From Pseudoalteromonas haloplanktis ATCC 14393 (lineage in GTDB: Bacteria; Pseudomonadota; Gammaproteobacteria; Enterobacterales; Alteromonadaceae), in NCBI RefSeq assembly GCF_000238355.1, contig NZ_AHCA01000005.1, positions 124,001-188,000 of the forward strand: a DNA stretch of 64,000 bases, written 5' to 3'. Numbering within the stretch: the stretch's first letter is position 1; every line of letters begins with the position of its first letter. Shown one piece after another: positions 35,822 through 45,015 of the stretch. The notes below the pieces were generated by a model. The model had not been told where the DNA came from. It made no database searches and saw only the letters and a program-made list of their open reading frames with translations. Position numbers and translations under genes: made by a program.

Positions 35822-38608
35822 ATGAACCCGTTTAAAACGTCACCTTTTATTAAGTCGAGTATTGCATTAGCGTGTTGTGGAATTTTATATGCAACACCTG
35901 CATTAGCTGATGGTCGTGTGCAAGGTCGTATTACAGATGCCAGCCAAAGTGTGTATTTTGGTGGTGCGAAAGTATCGGTGAAAGAGTTAAACCTCAATAC
36001 AGTGAGTAACCGCGATGGTTCTTTTTCTTTTAATAAATTGCCAGCGGGTGAGTACACCTTAGTGGTTGACTACATTGGCGCACCATCAGTAGAACAAAAA
36101 ATAACGGTGGTGGATTCGCAGGTGTTTACACAGCAAATTATTATTGGTGAGCAACAAGAGGCCATCGATAACATTATTGTTTATGGCCAAAGTGCAGGGC
36201 AAGCTGGGGCAATTAACCGACAAAAAAATGCTGATAATTTAAAGTCAGTAGTCAGTGCCGATTCGATTGGTCAATTCCCAGATCAAAATGCGGCCGAAGC
36301 ACTACAACGTCTACCTGGGATCTTTATTGCTCGCGACCAAGGTGAAGGACGTTTTGTGGGTATTCGTGGTATTGATCCTAATCTCAATAACGTCACCGTC
36401 AACGGTTTAAATGTACCTTCTCCTGAGGCAGGTGTTCGCTCAGTGGCGATGGATGTATTACCAAGTGAACTTATTCAAAGTTTAGAAGTGAGCAAAACAG
36501 TTACCCCAGACATGGATGCTAGTGCTGTTGGTGGCTCGATTGAAGTGAAAAGCTTGAGTGCTTTTGACAGAGCGGGTGAAAGCTATAGCTTTACCGCGCA
36601 GGGTTCATATAACGAGCTAGAATCTAAAACGAGTCCTAAGTTATCGGGCAGTTACACCAATATTTACCAGTTAGATAACGGCCTTGATTTAGGTGTTGCT
36701 ACAGCGGTTTCATGGTCTAAACGTGAATTTGGTTCGCGTAATATTGAAACTGGAAGTGGCTGGAGTACCTTCGAAGTTGAAGACGCTGCGACTGGTGATG
36801 ATTTTGACATGTTTGGTGCAGAAGAAATTGAACAACGCCATTACCAAATTACACGCGAGCGTTTAGGTGCAGCCCTTAATTTAGACCTGCACAGTGGTGC
36901 AACAGATAAATATTACTTACGCACCTTGTATAGTGACTTTTCGGATGATGAGTATCGCCTATCAAACGAGTATAAATTTAGCGATGGTAAGCAATTAGCA
37001 AGCACGGTGAGCAGTGCTAGCTTCACTGATGCGGAAATGTCACGTAACACCAAAGATCGTTATGAAGAGCAAAGCATTTTAAGTATGGTGTTAGGTGGTG
37101 AGAATCAATTAAGTGATTGGTTTATCGAATATAATGTCGGCTATTCAAAATCTGAAGAAAAAGAACCAAATCGACTTGATGCCGCGTTTACAGGTTCTGG
37201 GTTTGATTTAGGTTATGTCGCTCAAGTTGATGTTCCGTTACTTAGCCAATCAGCGGATGCTCATGACTTAAGCCTATTTGAGTTAGATACAATAGAGGCG
37301 ATGAATAACGTTAGTGATGATCAAGAAATCAGTTTTAAAGTTGACTTCAGCCGTGATTTTGTTTGGCAAAATAATAATGGTCAGTTTAAATTTGGTTTTA
37401 AACAGCAAAACAGAGAAAAGCGCAATGATGCGCGCGTTGCTATTTATGACGGTGATTTTTCAGGAGCATTAGCAAGTGATTTCTCCGCACCTGTACCAGA
37501 TTATGACTTAGGTGACTTTGGCCCGGGTTTAAACCGCACTGCGCTGCAAAAATTTGTAGCTGAAAATAAACAATCATTTGCTTTCAATAGTAACGAGTCA
37601 CAAGTTGAATCAGATGGTCAAAGCTACGTTAGTAATGAAGATATTACCGCCGCTTATGCAATGATCAGCATGGATATCGATAAGTTACATGTTGTTGCGG
37701 GTGTACGTTATGAAGGTACACAATTTGAGACTCGCGCCAATCAGGTTGAGTTAGTGGTTGATGATATTAACGATACTGAAACGGTTACCACCACACCTTG
37801 GCAAGTAAGCAAAGATTACGACTATTTTTTACCTAGCCTAAATTTACGCTATAACATGAGTGATAAATTGGTCACGCGCTTTGCCTATACCAACACCATA
37901 GCGCGTCCCACGTTTAGTGATTCAGCGGCATATCAACTAATTGAAACAGAAACCAGTGAAGAGGATGGCGTACAAGTAACCGAGCGTAAAGCTGAGGTTG
38001 GTAACCCTGACTTAGACCCTTACGAATCAATGAATTTAGATGCCTCAATCGAATATTACCCAGGCACCATAGGCGTGTTATCGGCGGGCATTTTCTATAA
38101 AGATATCGACAACTTCATCATTCAACAAGAAGTACAAGATAACGGTGACTGGGATGGTTTTGATGAAGTAGTACAAATGGTGAATGGTGGCAAAGCGTCA
38201 TTAACGGGTATAGAGCTTAACTGGAATAAAACCTTTAAGTCAGGCTTTGTGCTTGGTGCAAATGGTACCTTTATTGATGCTGATGATAAGCTACCTAATC
38301 AAGCTGATACCGTGGCTAATATCATTGTTGGTTATGAAAATAATGCCATTAGTACGCGTTTAAGCGCATCATATAAAAGTGAAAGCTACCAATTTGATGA
38401 TGCGGATATGGCGGTTTATGAAGATAGTCACATGCAGTTGGACTTTAGCAGTAAATACTATTTCAACGACACTATGAATGTGTACTTTAATGCTACTAAC
38501 TTAACCGATGAGCCTATGTACTTGTATCATGGTGATAAGCTTTACAACTATCAGTATGAGTCTTATGGACGTACCTTTGAGCTAGGTTTTACCTTTTCTT
38601 CTTTATAG
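35822..38608 (+). CDS. TonB-dependent receptor (TIGR01782-like) with N-terminal carboxypeptidase-regulatory domain
   Basis: A 928-residue outer-membrane importer. The signal peptide is residues 1-29 (cleavage near ATPALA-DG). A carboxypeptidase-D regulatory-like domain follows (about 31-110, GAKVSVKELNLNTVSNRDGS). A TonB-box-like IDNIIVYGQ is near 117. The plug (about 130-240) includes FPDQNAAEALQRLPGIFIAR and VGIRGIDPNLNNVTVNGL. The 22-strand barrel ends in GRTFELGFTFSSL. This subfamily usually imports large or phosphorylated organic nutrients. It is followed by a secreted metallophosphoesterase and preceded by a candidate Pho box, so the substrate may be a phosphate ester such as phytate. 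That substrate is inference. Confidence 0.88.
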   Translation: MNPFKTSPFIKSSIALACCGILYATPALADGRVQGRITDASQSVYFGGAKVSVKELNLNTVSNRDGSFSFNKLPAGEYTLVVDYIGAPSVEQKITVVDSQVFTQQIIIGEQQEAIDNIIVYGQSAGQAGAINRQKNADNLKSVVSADSIGQFPDQNAAEALQRLPGIFIARDQGEGRFVGIRGIDPNLNNVTVNGLNVPSPEAGVRSVAMDVLPSELIQSLEVSKTVTPDMDASAVGGSIEVKSLSAFDRAGESYSFTAQGSYNELESKTSPKLSGSYTNIYQLDNGLDLGVATAVSWSKREFGSRNIETGSGWSTFEVEDAATGDDFDMFGAEEIEQRHYQITRERLGAALNLDLHSGATDKYYLRTLYSDFSDDEYRLSNEYKFSDGKQLASTVSSASFTDAEMSRNTKDRYEEQSILSMVLGGENQLSDWFIEYNVGYSKSEEKEPNRLDAAFTGSGFDLGYVAQVDVPLLSQSADAHDLSLFELDTIEAMNNVSDDQEISFKVDFSRDFVWQNNNGQFKFGFKQQNREKRNDARVAIYDGDFSGALASDFSAPVPDYDLGDFGPGLNRTALQKFVAENKQSFAFNSNESQVESDGQSYVSNEDITAAYAMISMDIDKLHVVAGVRYEGTQFETRANQVELVVDDINDTETVTTTPWQVSKDYDYFLPSLNLRYNMSDKLVTRFAYTNTIARPTFSDSAAYQLIETETSEEDGVQVTERKAEVGNPDLDPYESMNLDASIEYYPGTIGVLSAGIFYKDIDNFIIQQEVQDNGDWDGFDEVVQMVNGGKASLTGIELNWNKTFKSGFVLGANGTFIDADDKLPNQADTVANIIVGYENNAISTRLSASYKSESYQFDDADMAVYEDSHMQLDFSSKYYFNDTMNVYFNATNLTDEPMYLYHGDKLYNYQYESYGRTFELGFTFSSL

Positions 38609-38677
38609 CATCAGTTAGTTAAATATTATTACAGTGAGCCTGCTTGATATTGCAGGCTTACTTTTGTTGAGTGAATT

Positions 38678-39979
38678 ATGAATAAATTAAGTACGTTATG
38701 CATTGCTCTTAGCGCCTGCCTTGGCACAGTTGGCTGTACGTCTAAAACAACAGATGCAACACCAACAGCTGCTGTGAGTAATATTGAATTTTTAGCGTTT
38801 GGAGATGGTGGTTACCATGTTGACTATCCCAAAACCAAGCACATCAGCAATCCTAAAAATGAACAGCAGTTTATAGCAGCAGAGCTGGCTGATTGGTTAG
38901 AAGATTATCGCCCGCGCGATGAATTTGATCATGCGCCTATTTATATTTACCCAGATACTGATATTGCTACGGAGCAAGGTGGTGCGCAGGCTGTTGGTAT
39001 CGCAATGGCTAAGTTATGTGAAAGCAAAAATTGCCAATTTGCAATTCAGTTGGGTGATAACGTTTACCCAGATGGCGCCGATGCCGATGATGGTAAAGAC
39101 GATCAGAAGCGCTTATATGATCTTGTTTATGTGCCATTAGAGCCGTTATTTCTAGCAGACCCTAACTTGGTGGTGTATTCAGCATTAGGTAATCACGATT
39201 GGAAAAGCTCGCGTAAAGGCGTGGCATTGCAAACCCAGTGGATGGCACAGCAGCCGAATTTTTTTATGGGCGAAAATGGTTATTACAGCTACAAAATGGG
39301 TGAACCGGGCAACGACGTTGAATTTTTTGTACTTGATACCAATATGTTGTTAGCAGGACAAACCTTTTATGAAGTACCGCTTAACCCTGATGGCAGCGAA
39401 GGCGATTTACAACAAGCGATAGAAAATGGCACAGCTGAACTTGAAATTCATGATGAACATGAAGGGCCTCAAAATGGTGAAGATTTAGCCCAACTTACGT
39501 GGCTTGAACAAGGTATTGCAAGTTCGACAGCGAAATGGAAGTTGGTTTATGGCCACCATATTTTATGGTCTATAGGTGGCACTAAATACAGCGAAGGTCA
39601 TGTGCTTCGTAAATTATTGATGCCAACCTTATGTAAGTATGCTGACGGCTATATTGCTGGCCACGAGCATGATTTAGAGTTACTTACCGATGATTGCTCA
39701 AAGTTCGATTCAGGTAATAGTATTGGTAAATTACCGCTGATCATCTCAGGAGCTGCATCAAAAATGCGTGGCACACATACGCCATTTGCACAGTATCAAG
39801 AGCGCCAATACCCTGAGTATGATTTGCTGTGGTCAAAAAGTTTTGTCTGGGGGTTTAGCCATATTAATCTTGATAATCAAGCAAATAATTTGGGTGTAAG
39901 CTTTTATACTACGCCGCGAGATTTAAGTGGTAAAGTTATAGAAGAAGGCCATTTTAGCTTCGCTAAACGTACTCGTTAA
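38678..39979 (+). CDS. Secreted metallophosphoesterase, purple-acid-phosphatase-like, lipoprotein
   Basis: A 433-residue predicted lipoprotein (lipobox GTVGC, Cys near residue 20). The calcineurin-fold metal motifs are in order: FGDGGYHVDY, QLGDNVYPDGADADD, SALGNHDW, VYGHHILWS and AGHEHDLELL. That is a complete dinuclear metal site. It most resembles tartrate-resistant acid phosphatases. It probably removes phosphate from organic esters at the outer membrane or in the periplasm. The gap of 69 bases from the TonB receptor gene suggests one operon, in which receptor and phosphatase act together. Confidence 0.82.
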   Translation: MNKLSTLCIALSACLGTVGCTSKTTDATPTAAVSNIEFLAFGDGGYHVDYPKTKHISNPKNEQQFIAAELADWLEDYRPRDEFDHAPIYIYPDTDIATEQGGAQAVGIAMAKLCESKNCQFAIQLGDNVYPDGADADDGKDDQKRLYDLVYVPLEPLFLADPNLVVYSALGNHDWKSSRKGVALQTQWMAQQPNFFMGENGYYSYKMGEPGNDVEFFVLDTNMLLAGQTFYEVPLNPDGSEGDLQQAIENGTAELEIHDEHEGPQNGEDLAQLTWLEQGIASSTAKWKLVYGHHILWSIGGTKYSEGHVLRKLLMPTLCKYADGYIAGHEHDLELLTDDCSKFDSGNSIGKLPLIISGAASKMRGTHTPFAQYQERQYPEYDLLWSKSFVWGFSHINLDNQANNLGVSFYTTPRDLSGKVIEEGHFSFAKRTR

Positions 39980-40059
39980 ATGTCACAATAATTCAGTCTG
40001 CTAGTACAGGGTTTTGTTTGTTTTATGGACTTTAAACGTGTGCATTGTTTGCACATTTG

Positions 40060-40091
40060 TACAGTTATTTACGAATTCGTAAATAACTGTA
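40060..40091. repeat. 32-bp perfect palindrome
   Basis: TACAGTTATTTACGAA joined directly to its reverse complement (TTCGTAAATAACTGTA), with no loop and no T-run. A second short inverted repeat (TGTGC/GCACA, 40039-40055) lies just before it. It may be an operator for the downstream lipoprotein gene, or a cruciform/transcript-end structure. Confidence 0.8.
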
Positions 40092-40176
40092 AGCAGAGGT
40101 AATGCTTTGTAAATCATGGAATTATTCTTTTTGTTAAGGGTCGAATTCAAACTATTAACAATAAGGAATTGATTCC

Positions 40177-41541
40177 ATGCAAGGCCCTTTATTTAAAACT
40201 GCACTAACAACTTCTCTAATTGCAACTCTAACTGCGTGTTCGGGTGACGATTCAAGCTCGAGTCAAAGTGGTTACATTCAATTATATAATGGCTCTTATA
40301 ATAGCCCATACACGCGTTTATTCATTGATGATGCTGAGCGTTCGGGTACTGATTTTGGTGATGTAACGACGCGCCATAATTACAGCACTAATAGCTACGA
40401 TGTAAGCTTTGAATATGTAGATGCAAATGACAGCTATATTACGATCAGCGAGCAAACAGTGACGGTCAAAGATGATATGACCCAGCTGTGGGTAATGAAT
40501 GGCGATTTTTCAGAGCCGACATTCAGTGAACTAAGTGTGCCTACAGGCGGTGATGAGGGGTCAGCTAACTTAGGCTTTTTTAATATCGTTGGCGAAAACT
40601 TGAGTTTCGACGTGTATTTAGCAAATGATGATGGCTTATTTGAGACTGCAGAACTTATTGCTTCTCCCACTTATTTAAATGAGTTAGCGTTACAAAGCTT
40701 TGACGAGGGTTATTACACCTTGTATTTAACGCAAAGTGGTAGCACAGATGTGTTGTTTGAGTCAGCCACCGTGTATTTGAATGACGAGGCAAGCTATGTA
40801 GTGATGATCCGCCCAAGTTACGCCACCGAAGAAAACGGTATTACCCTTGATGTTGTTACTTCAAGCAATAGTGTTACTGCACTTAAGCACCAGAATGCGC
40901 AGGGGCAATTACGCTTTATCAATACCATTGATGATTATTCACAAGTTAGCTTTAGTGCAACGCGAGGCTCACAAGCCAGTACCACAGATGTAACAACTAA
41001 CGATACGTATTCTAACTATATTGAGCTTGATCCTAACAGCTACAGTATTGCGATGTTAGATGAAACAGGTAGCAAAATTGTCGATAACTTTTTACTGACT
41101 CTTGAGCGTGAACAAAGCAATGTTGGCATTTTTTATAATGACAAAGATTACGGTCCACGGATGATGACGGTGAAAGAAAGCTTAACCCCGAGTAGCTACA
41201 GTCATAAAGTAACAGTTGTTAACTTATTAGATAGTTACGCAGGACAAGAAATTAGTAACGTTGATGTAGTATTTACTCTCAATGGTGAAACGGTTGATGA
41301 TGCGAAAAATATTATTGATGGCATTGATCAATACGACCAAGAAGACCAAGTTGTTGATAATGAAATTTATACTACCTATGTGCTTTATGAAGATAATGGC
41401 CAGCAAATTGTGTTGATGCAACAGGGTGATATGGACTTTAGCCAAGAAGGTAATTACATCTTAATTCTTGAGCATGATGAAACAAGTAGCACAGGTTATA
41501 AAATGACGCTAGAACGTACCGTTACTGATTCGGTAGAATAG
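40177..41541 (+). CDS. Lipoprotein with DUF4397-like beta repeats
   Basis: A 454-residue predicted lipoprotein (SLIATLTACSG, lipid Cys near residue 21). A Ser-rich linker is followed by repeated beta modules beginning YIQLYNGSYNSPYTRLFIDD. Others include LGFFNIVGENLSFDVYLAND and LRFINTIDDYSQVSFSATRG. They resemble DUF4397 repeats, though I could not test the match. It is acidic and likely on the cell surface. AAGGA precedes the ATG at 40177, and an inverted repeat CATGGAAT/ATTCCATG could fold over that start. It may belong to the TonB-receptor/phosphoesterase module, but the 197-base gap with a palindrome leaves this open. Confidence 0.65.
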   Translation: MQGPLFKTALTTSLIATLTACSGDDSSSSQSGYIQLYNGSYNSPYTRLFIDDAERSGTDFGDVTTRHNYSTNSYDVSFEYVDANDSYITISEQTVTVKDDMTQLWVMNGDFSEPTFSELSVPTGGDEGSANLGFFNIVGENLSFDVYLANDDGLFETAELIASPTYLNELALQSFDEGYYTLYLTQSGSTDVLFESATVYLNDEASYVVMIRPSYATEENGITLDVVTSSNSVTALKHQNAQGQLRFINTIDDYSQVSFSATRGSQASTTDVTTNDTYSNYIELDPNSYSIAMLDETGSKIVDNFLLTLEREQSNVGIFYNDKDYGPRMMTVKESLTPSSYSHKVTVVNLLDSYAGQEISNVDVVFTLNGETVDDAKNIIDGIDQYDQEDQVVDNEIYTTYVLYEDNGQQIVLMQQGDMDFSQEGNYILILEHDETSSTGYKMTLERTVTDSVE

Positions 41542-41550
41542 CCTGATATT

Positions 41551-41586
41551 AATCTCAGCCTTGTCGCGGTGAGGCTGAGATTTTTT
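41551..41586 (+). terminator. Terminator after the lipoprotein gene
   Basis: AATCTCAGCCT / AGGCTGAGATT, an 11-bp perfect stem followed by TTTT, ten bases past the stop. Confidence 0.88.
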
Positions 41587-41648
41587 GGGTATATTTTCAA
41601 TACACTTTACGCTATAAGGAACTATTAAAAGTAGTCAAGGATTGAAAA

Positions 41649-44270
41649 ATGGATGATGTCATAGGGCTCATAGTCATTTTATCGTTAGTTGTGGTTGCAG
41701 GCTCGATTGCAGGTTTAGTTGCTTTAACTAAAGTCAGTACGTTAAAGCAAGAGGTTGTACTTTTAAAAAAACAACTACAGGCAGTTATAGCTCACAAGAG
41801 CAGTCAACAACAAGCTCACAGTGCAACACAAACAGTACAATCGCACGTTGAGCCAGTACAATCACAGCATGTCAATGTCGTTAAACAACAAGATGCAGTC
41901 ATAACGCAAACAACAGTCACTGGCCGCGAAAAACCATCTTCTCCTTCCGCTATTGATCTTTTTGTTAATAAATTAAAAACTCAGTTTCAACAAAACTGGA
42001 TGACCTGGATTGGCGGTGTCGCGTTGGCCTTTGGTGGGATTTTTTTAGCGAAATATAGCTTAGATGCGGGGTTATTATCGCCAACATTACGACTCACATT
42101 GGGTGGTTTATTTGGTGTTACGTTAATTGCAGGGGCTGAATACTTACATCGAAAAGGTATTGTTTTTGAAGGGTTTAATAACTACGTTCCTGCAGCGTTG
42201 GCAGGTGGTGGGTTTATTAGCTGCTTTGCTTTAACCCTGCTTGCCTATTCAAGTTATGCGATGTTAAGCCCAACAGTTGCTTTTGTGATGCTGGCTATTA
42301 TTGCTCTGGCTGCAAGTTCTATGGCACTGCGCTTAGGACCATTGCTCGCTGTGTTAGGTATTGTTGGTGCTTACAGCGTGCCAATCTGGGTGAATACTGG
42401 TAGCGGTAACTTAGTGGCATTATTGATGTATATTGGCTTGGTGACTTTGTCAGCAGTGTTAGTGGCACAAAAGGTAAAACGGTCATGGTTGTGGTATTTA
42501 CTTTGGGCAGGGCATATTGGCTGGTATTGGGTAGCGCTGAGTGTCATAAAGCCGACTCAATATTGGTTAGTAGGTGGTTTTGCACTGCTATCAATTATTG
42601 GTTTAATCGCGATGATGCGTTTAGGGTTAACCCTGCGTTTATTGGAGTATCGGCCACATAGTTTAAAGCGGTTATTAAAATTACAGCCAGATCATCCATT
42701 ATTGTTAGCGATTGTGGTGCCATTATTGATCACCATAGTAATCTCTATGGCAAGTGTACAATGGCAAATTGTGCTGCTGTGTTTAATTGTTATGCTGCTA
42801 TTTTTAGTGCTGCAAAATAGCCGTTGGGATCTATGGCAAGGTCTAGCGCTGTTAATTGCCGTATTGCTGGTAGTCAGCCAACACGCTTATCACATTGATA
42901 GCCACGACCATTTATTCATATTCAAAAATATCTATGGACTTGGTTTATTGCTTGGCATTGGTTTTTGTTTATACGGGCTGTATTTTGGCGCGCGTTACTA
43001 CAAACGTTTAAGTTTTCACTTAGTGGCCGCCTTTAGTATGTTTACCTTCATTGCTACGCTTTACACTTTAACCCCAGCGCAAGATTTAGCGGTAGCCTAC
43101 TCATTATGGACTGTAATACTGCTTCTGGGCAGTGGCGTACTCATTAAGCGTGCGCAAGCTGCTCGCACACAATGGCAACAGTTTAGTTATTGGCTTGGTA
43201 CTAATGCCAACATTACGCTGTGTTTAACTATGTTACTTGCCGATAGTGGTTTAACGCTTGCGTTGGCTATTCAAGTGTTGGTTATTAGTTTTCTCGTTAA
43301 ACGTCACAAAGTGCCAATGCCGCACTGGCCAATTAAAGTATTAGTCGCCGTGGTGCTTACAAGGCTAACCTTTGCGCCATGGGTATACGATACCGATTTA
43401 ACCTTTTTAGCATTACACTGGAGCATAGTGGTTTACCCCATTGCTATTGGATTGTTTTGGTTTGCTGCCAAACAATGGCAACAAACAGAGATGAAAATAT
43501 GGCTAGAAGGCGCTGCACTGCATTGTTTGGCATTATTTATCACTACCGAAACGAGCTATCAATTGGTTGGGCATTATCCTCAGCTTTTTTCTCTAAGCTT
43601 TTATGAGCAAGTATTACTTAGCTGTAACTGGCTTGCACTGGGTTGCGTTTATTTATATCGTGCACGAACTGCTGGGCAGTTGGGTAAGCTATACCGCACA
43701 GCCGGCCTGAGCTTATCTGGGTTAGCGGGCTTATTGTTAATAAACACAACACTGCATGATAATCCGTTATTAGTACGTCTATATGTAGGGGAAACGCCGT
43801 TATTTAACTGGCTGCTTTTCACCTGGTTAGCCCCGAGCCTGCTGGTAGCGTGGTTAGCAAGTTTAGTTAAACCTTTAAATGTTAAATTGAACCAAATAGT
43901 GCTACTTGGGTCTGGTTTATTAGCTGTATTGGCAATCAATACATTGATCCGCCAATACTGGCAGGGTGGCTTTATTTACCTTGATAAAGCAACCAGTGAC
44001 GCCGAGCTATACAGTTACTCGATCATTTGGTTAATACTGGGGGCGTTGGTCGTGGTCGCAGGACATTTGAAACAGCAGCTGCTGTTACAAAAAGTTGGTT
44101 TAGGCATTCTTGGCGCGGTGATAGTGAAAGTGTTTTTAATTGATATGGCAAGCCTAACTGGTTTACTCAAAGCGGTATCATTTATTGGGTTAGGGCTATC
44201 GCTTGTGGGCTTGAGCTGGTTGTTCCAAAAGCTCAGGAGTAAGACTAACCATAGAGATGTGCTTGGGTAA
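41649..44270 (+). CDS. DUF2339 multi-pass membrane protein
   Basis: An 873-residue integral inner-membrane protein. An N-terminal helix (about 5-27) is followed by a coiled-coil/Gln-rich linker (about 30-100). More than twenty predicted transmembrane helices begin at WMTWIGGVALAFGGIFLAKYS. That segment and the overall size are typical of DUF2339, a family of unknown function. No enzymatic motif is visible. It is transcribed alone, 45 bases before the HEPN/MNT pair. Confidence 0.82.
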   Translation: MDDVIGLIVILSLVVVAGSIAGLVALTKVSTLKQEVVLLKKQLQAVIAHKSSQQQAHSATQTVQSHVEPVQSQHVNVVKQQDAVITQTTVTGREKPSSPSAIDLFVNKLKTQFQQNWMTWIGGVALAFGGIFLAKYSLDAGLLSPTLRLTLGGLFGVTLIAGAEYLHRKGIVFEGFNNYVPAALAGGGFISCFALTLLAYSSYAMLSPTVAFVMLAIIALAASSMALRLGPLLAVLGIVGAYSVPIWVNTGSGNLVALLMYIGLVTLSAVLVAQKVKRSWLWYLLWAGHIGWYWVALSVIKPTQYWLVGGFALLSIIGLIAMMRLGLTLRLLEYRPHSLKRLLKLQPDHPLLLAIVVPLLITIVISMASVQWQIVLLCLIVMLLFLVLQNSRWDLWQGLALLIAVLLVVSQHAYHIDSHDHLFIFKNIYGLGLLLGIGFCLYGLYFGARYYKRLSFHLVAAFSMFTFIATLYTLTPAQDLAVAYSLWTVILLLGSGVLIKRAQAARTQWQQFSYWLGTNANITLCLTMLLADSGLTLALAIQVLVISFLVKRHKVPMPHWPIKVLVAVVLTRLTFAPWVYDTDLTFLALHWSIVVYPIAIGLFWFAAKQWQQTEMKIWLEGAALHCLALFITTETSYQLVGHYPQLFSLSFYEQVLLSCNWLALGCVYLYRARTAGQLGKLYRTAGLSLSGLAGLLLINTTLHDNPLLVRLYVGETPLFNWLLFTWLAPSLLVAWLASLVKPLNVKLNQIVLLGSGLLAVLAINTLIRQYWQGGFIYLDKATSDAELYSYSIIWLILGALVVVAGHLKQQLLLQKVGLGILGAVIVKVFLIDMASLTGLLKAVSFIGLGLSLVGLSWLFQKLRSKTNHRDVLG

Positions 44271-44314
44271 ATTGCTTGGCTGTATTAAACTAGTAAAAAA
44301 TAATTGAGGCTGAT

Positions 44315-44701
44315 ATGTTAATTTTAACACCATTTGGTAAAGCACTTTCGTCATTAGAACTGGCGTTGCAGCAACCCAAAAATGAATTTATTCGAGATAG
44401 TGTTATTCAGCGTTTTGAATACAGTTATGAGCTTGCTTGGAAGATGCTCCGCCGTTACTTAGTTGAAGACATGGGCGCTGAAACACTCGCGCCACTAAGT
44501 CGTAAAGATTTATTTAGATTAGCCGCTGATAAGCAACTAATAAATGACCCTCTTCCTTGGTTTGAATACCATATTGCGCGAAACACAACTTCCCATACCT
44601 ATGATGAAGCGGTTGCTGAAAAGGTCTATCAAGCTGCAAAAGCTTTTTTTATCGATGCCAGTCACCTGTTAGCAGAGCTTGAGCGTAGAAATGCAGATTG
44701 A
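44315..44701 (+). CDS. HEPN-domain protein, HI0074/HepT-like (candidate toxin)
   Basis: A 128-residue all-alpha protein of the HI0074 nucleotidyltransferase-substrate-binding family. The HEPN RNase signature RX4HXY is present as Arg89, His94, Tyr96 (ARNTTSHTYDE). In HepT-MntA systems this Arg/His pair cuts RNA, and the Tyr is AMPylated by MntA to switch toxicity off. The gene overlaps the nucleotidyltransferase gene by 11 bases. Toxin-first order and overlap support a type VII-like toxin-antitoxin pair. Toxicity itself is not shown by the sequence. Confidence 0.82.
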   Translation: MLILTPFGKALSSLELALQQPKNEFIRDSVIQRFEYSYELAWKMLRRYLVEDMGAETLAPLSRKDLFRLAADKQLINDPLPWFEYHIARNTTSHTYDEAVAEKVYQAAKAFFIDASHLLAELERRNAD

Positions 44702-44999
44702 ACAGCAACACTTAAAAATCATAGAAGATTGTTTACAAAAGCAAAATTTAAGTGATAAAGGAATAGATGTATATATATTTGGCTCTCGAGCTAAAAATAC
44801 TGCTAGAACTTATTCTGATCTAGATTTGGCCTTAAAAGCTAAAAACAAAGTAATTGAACACACCGTTATTTTTAAACTTAAAAATGCGTTTAGTGAATCA
44901 AACTTACCCTACCTAGTTGATGTGATAGATCTAAACGCCATAAAGCCTGATTTTTATAATGCGATTAGTGATGATCTTATTCCTCTTAAGTATTTATAA
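44691..44999 (+). CDS. Minimal nucleotidyltransferase, HI0073/MntA-like (candidate antitoxin)
   Basis: A 102-residue protein with the polymerase-beta-type motif GSX10DXD (Gly31-Ser32, Asp43, Asp45 in FGSRAKNTARTYSDLDLAL). A third Asp is near 77-80 (LVDVIDL). This is the complete MNT catalytic set, so it may transfer AMP to its HEPN partner. I use the ATG at 44691; the frame reaches a TTG at 44679. Its last codons form the left arm of a 30-bp palindrome at 44982-45011. Confidence 0.82.
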   Translation: MQIEQQHLKIIEDCLQKQNLSDKGIDVYIFGSRAKNTARTYSDLDLALKAKNKVIEHTVIFKLKNAFSESNLPYLVDVIDLNAIKPDFYNAISDDLIPLKYL

Positions 45000-45011
45000 A
45001 TACTTAAGAGG
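44982..45011. repeat. 30-bp perfect palindrome at the end of the MNT gene
   Basis: CCTCTTAAGTATTTA followed directly by TAAATACTTAAGAGG. The stop codon is at its centre, so the transcript 3' end would fold into a 15-bp stem. It probably acts as a terminator or mRNA stabiliser, though no T-run follows. Confidence 0.75.
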
Positions 45012-45015
45012 CGTT

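Noticed and set aside
35704..36057. 117-codon minus-strand frame
   Set aside because: Runs antisense into the TonB receptor signal peptide and covers the Pho box; no ribosome-binding site.
44240..44315. Coupling of the DUF2339 gene to the HEPN/MNT pair as one defence system
   Set aside because: There is a gap of about 45 bases and no known functional link; adjacency alone is not enough.
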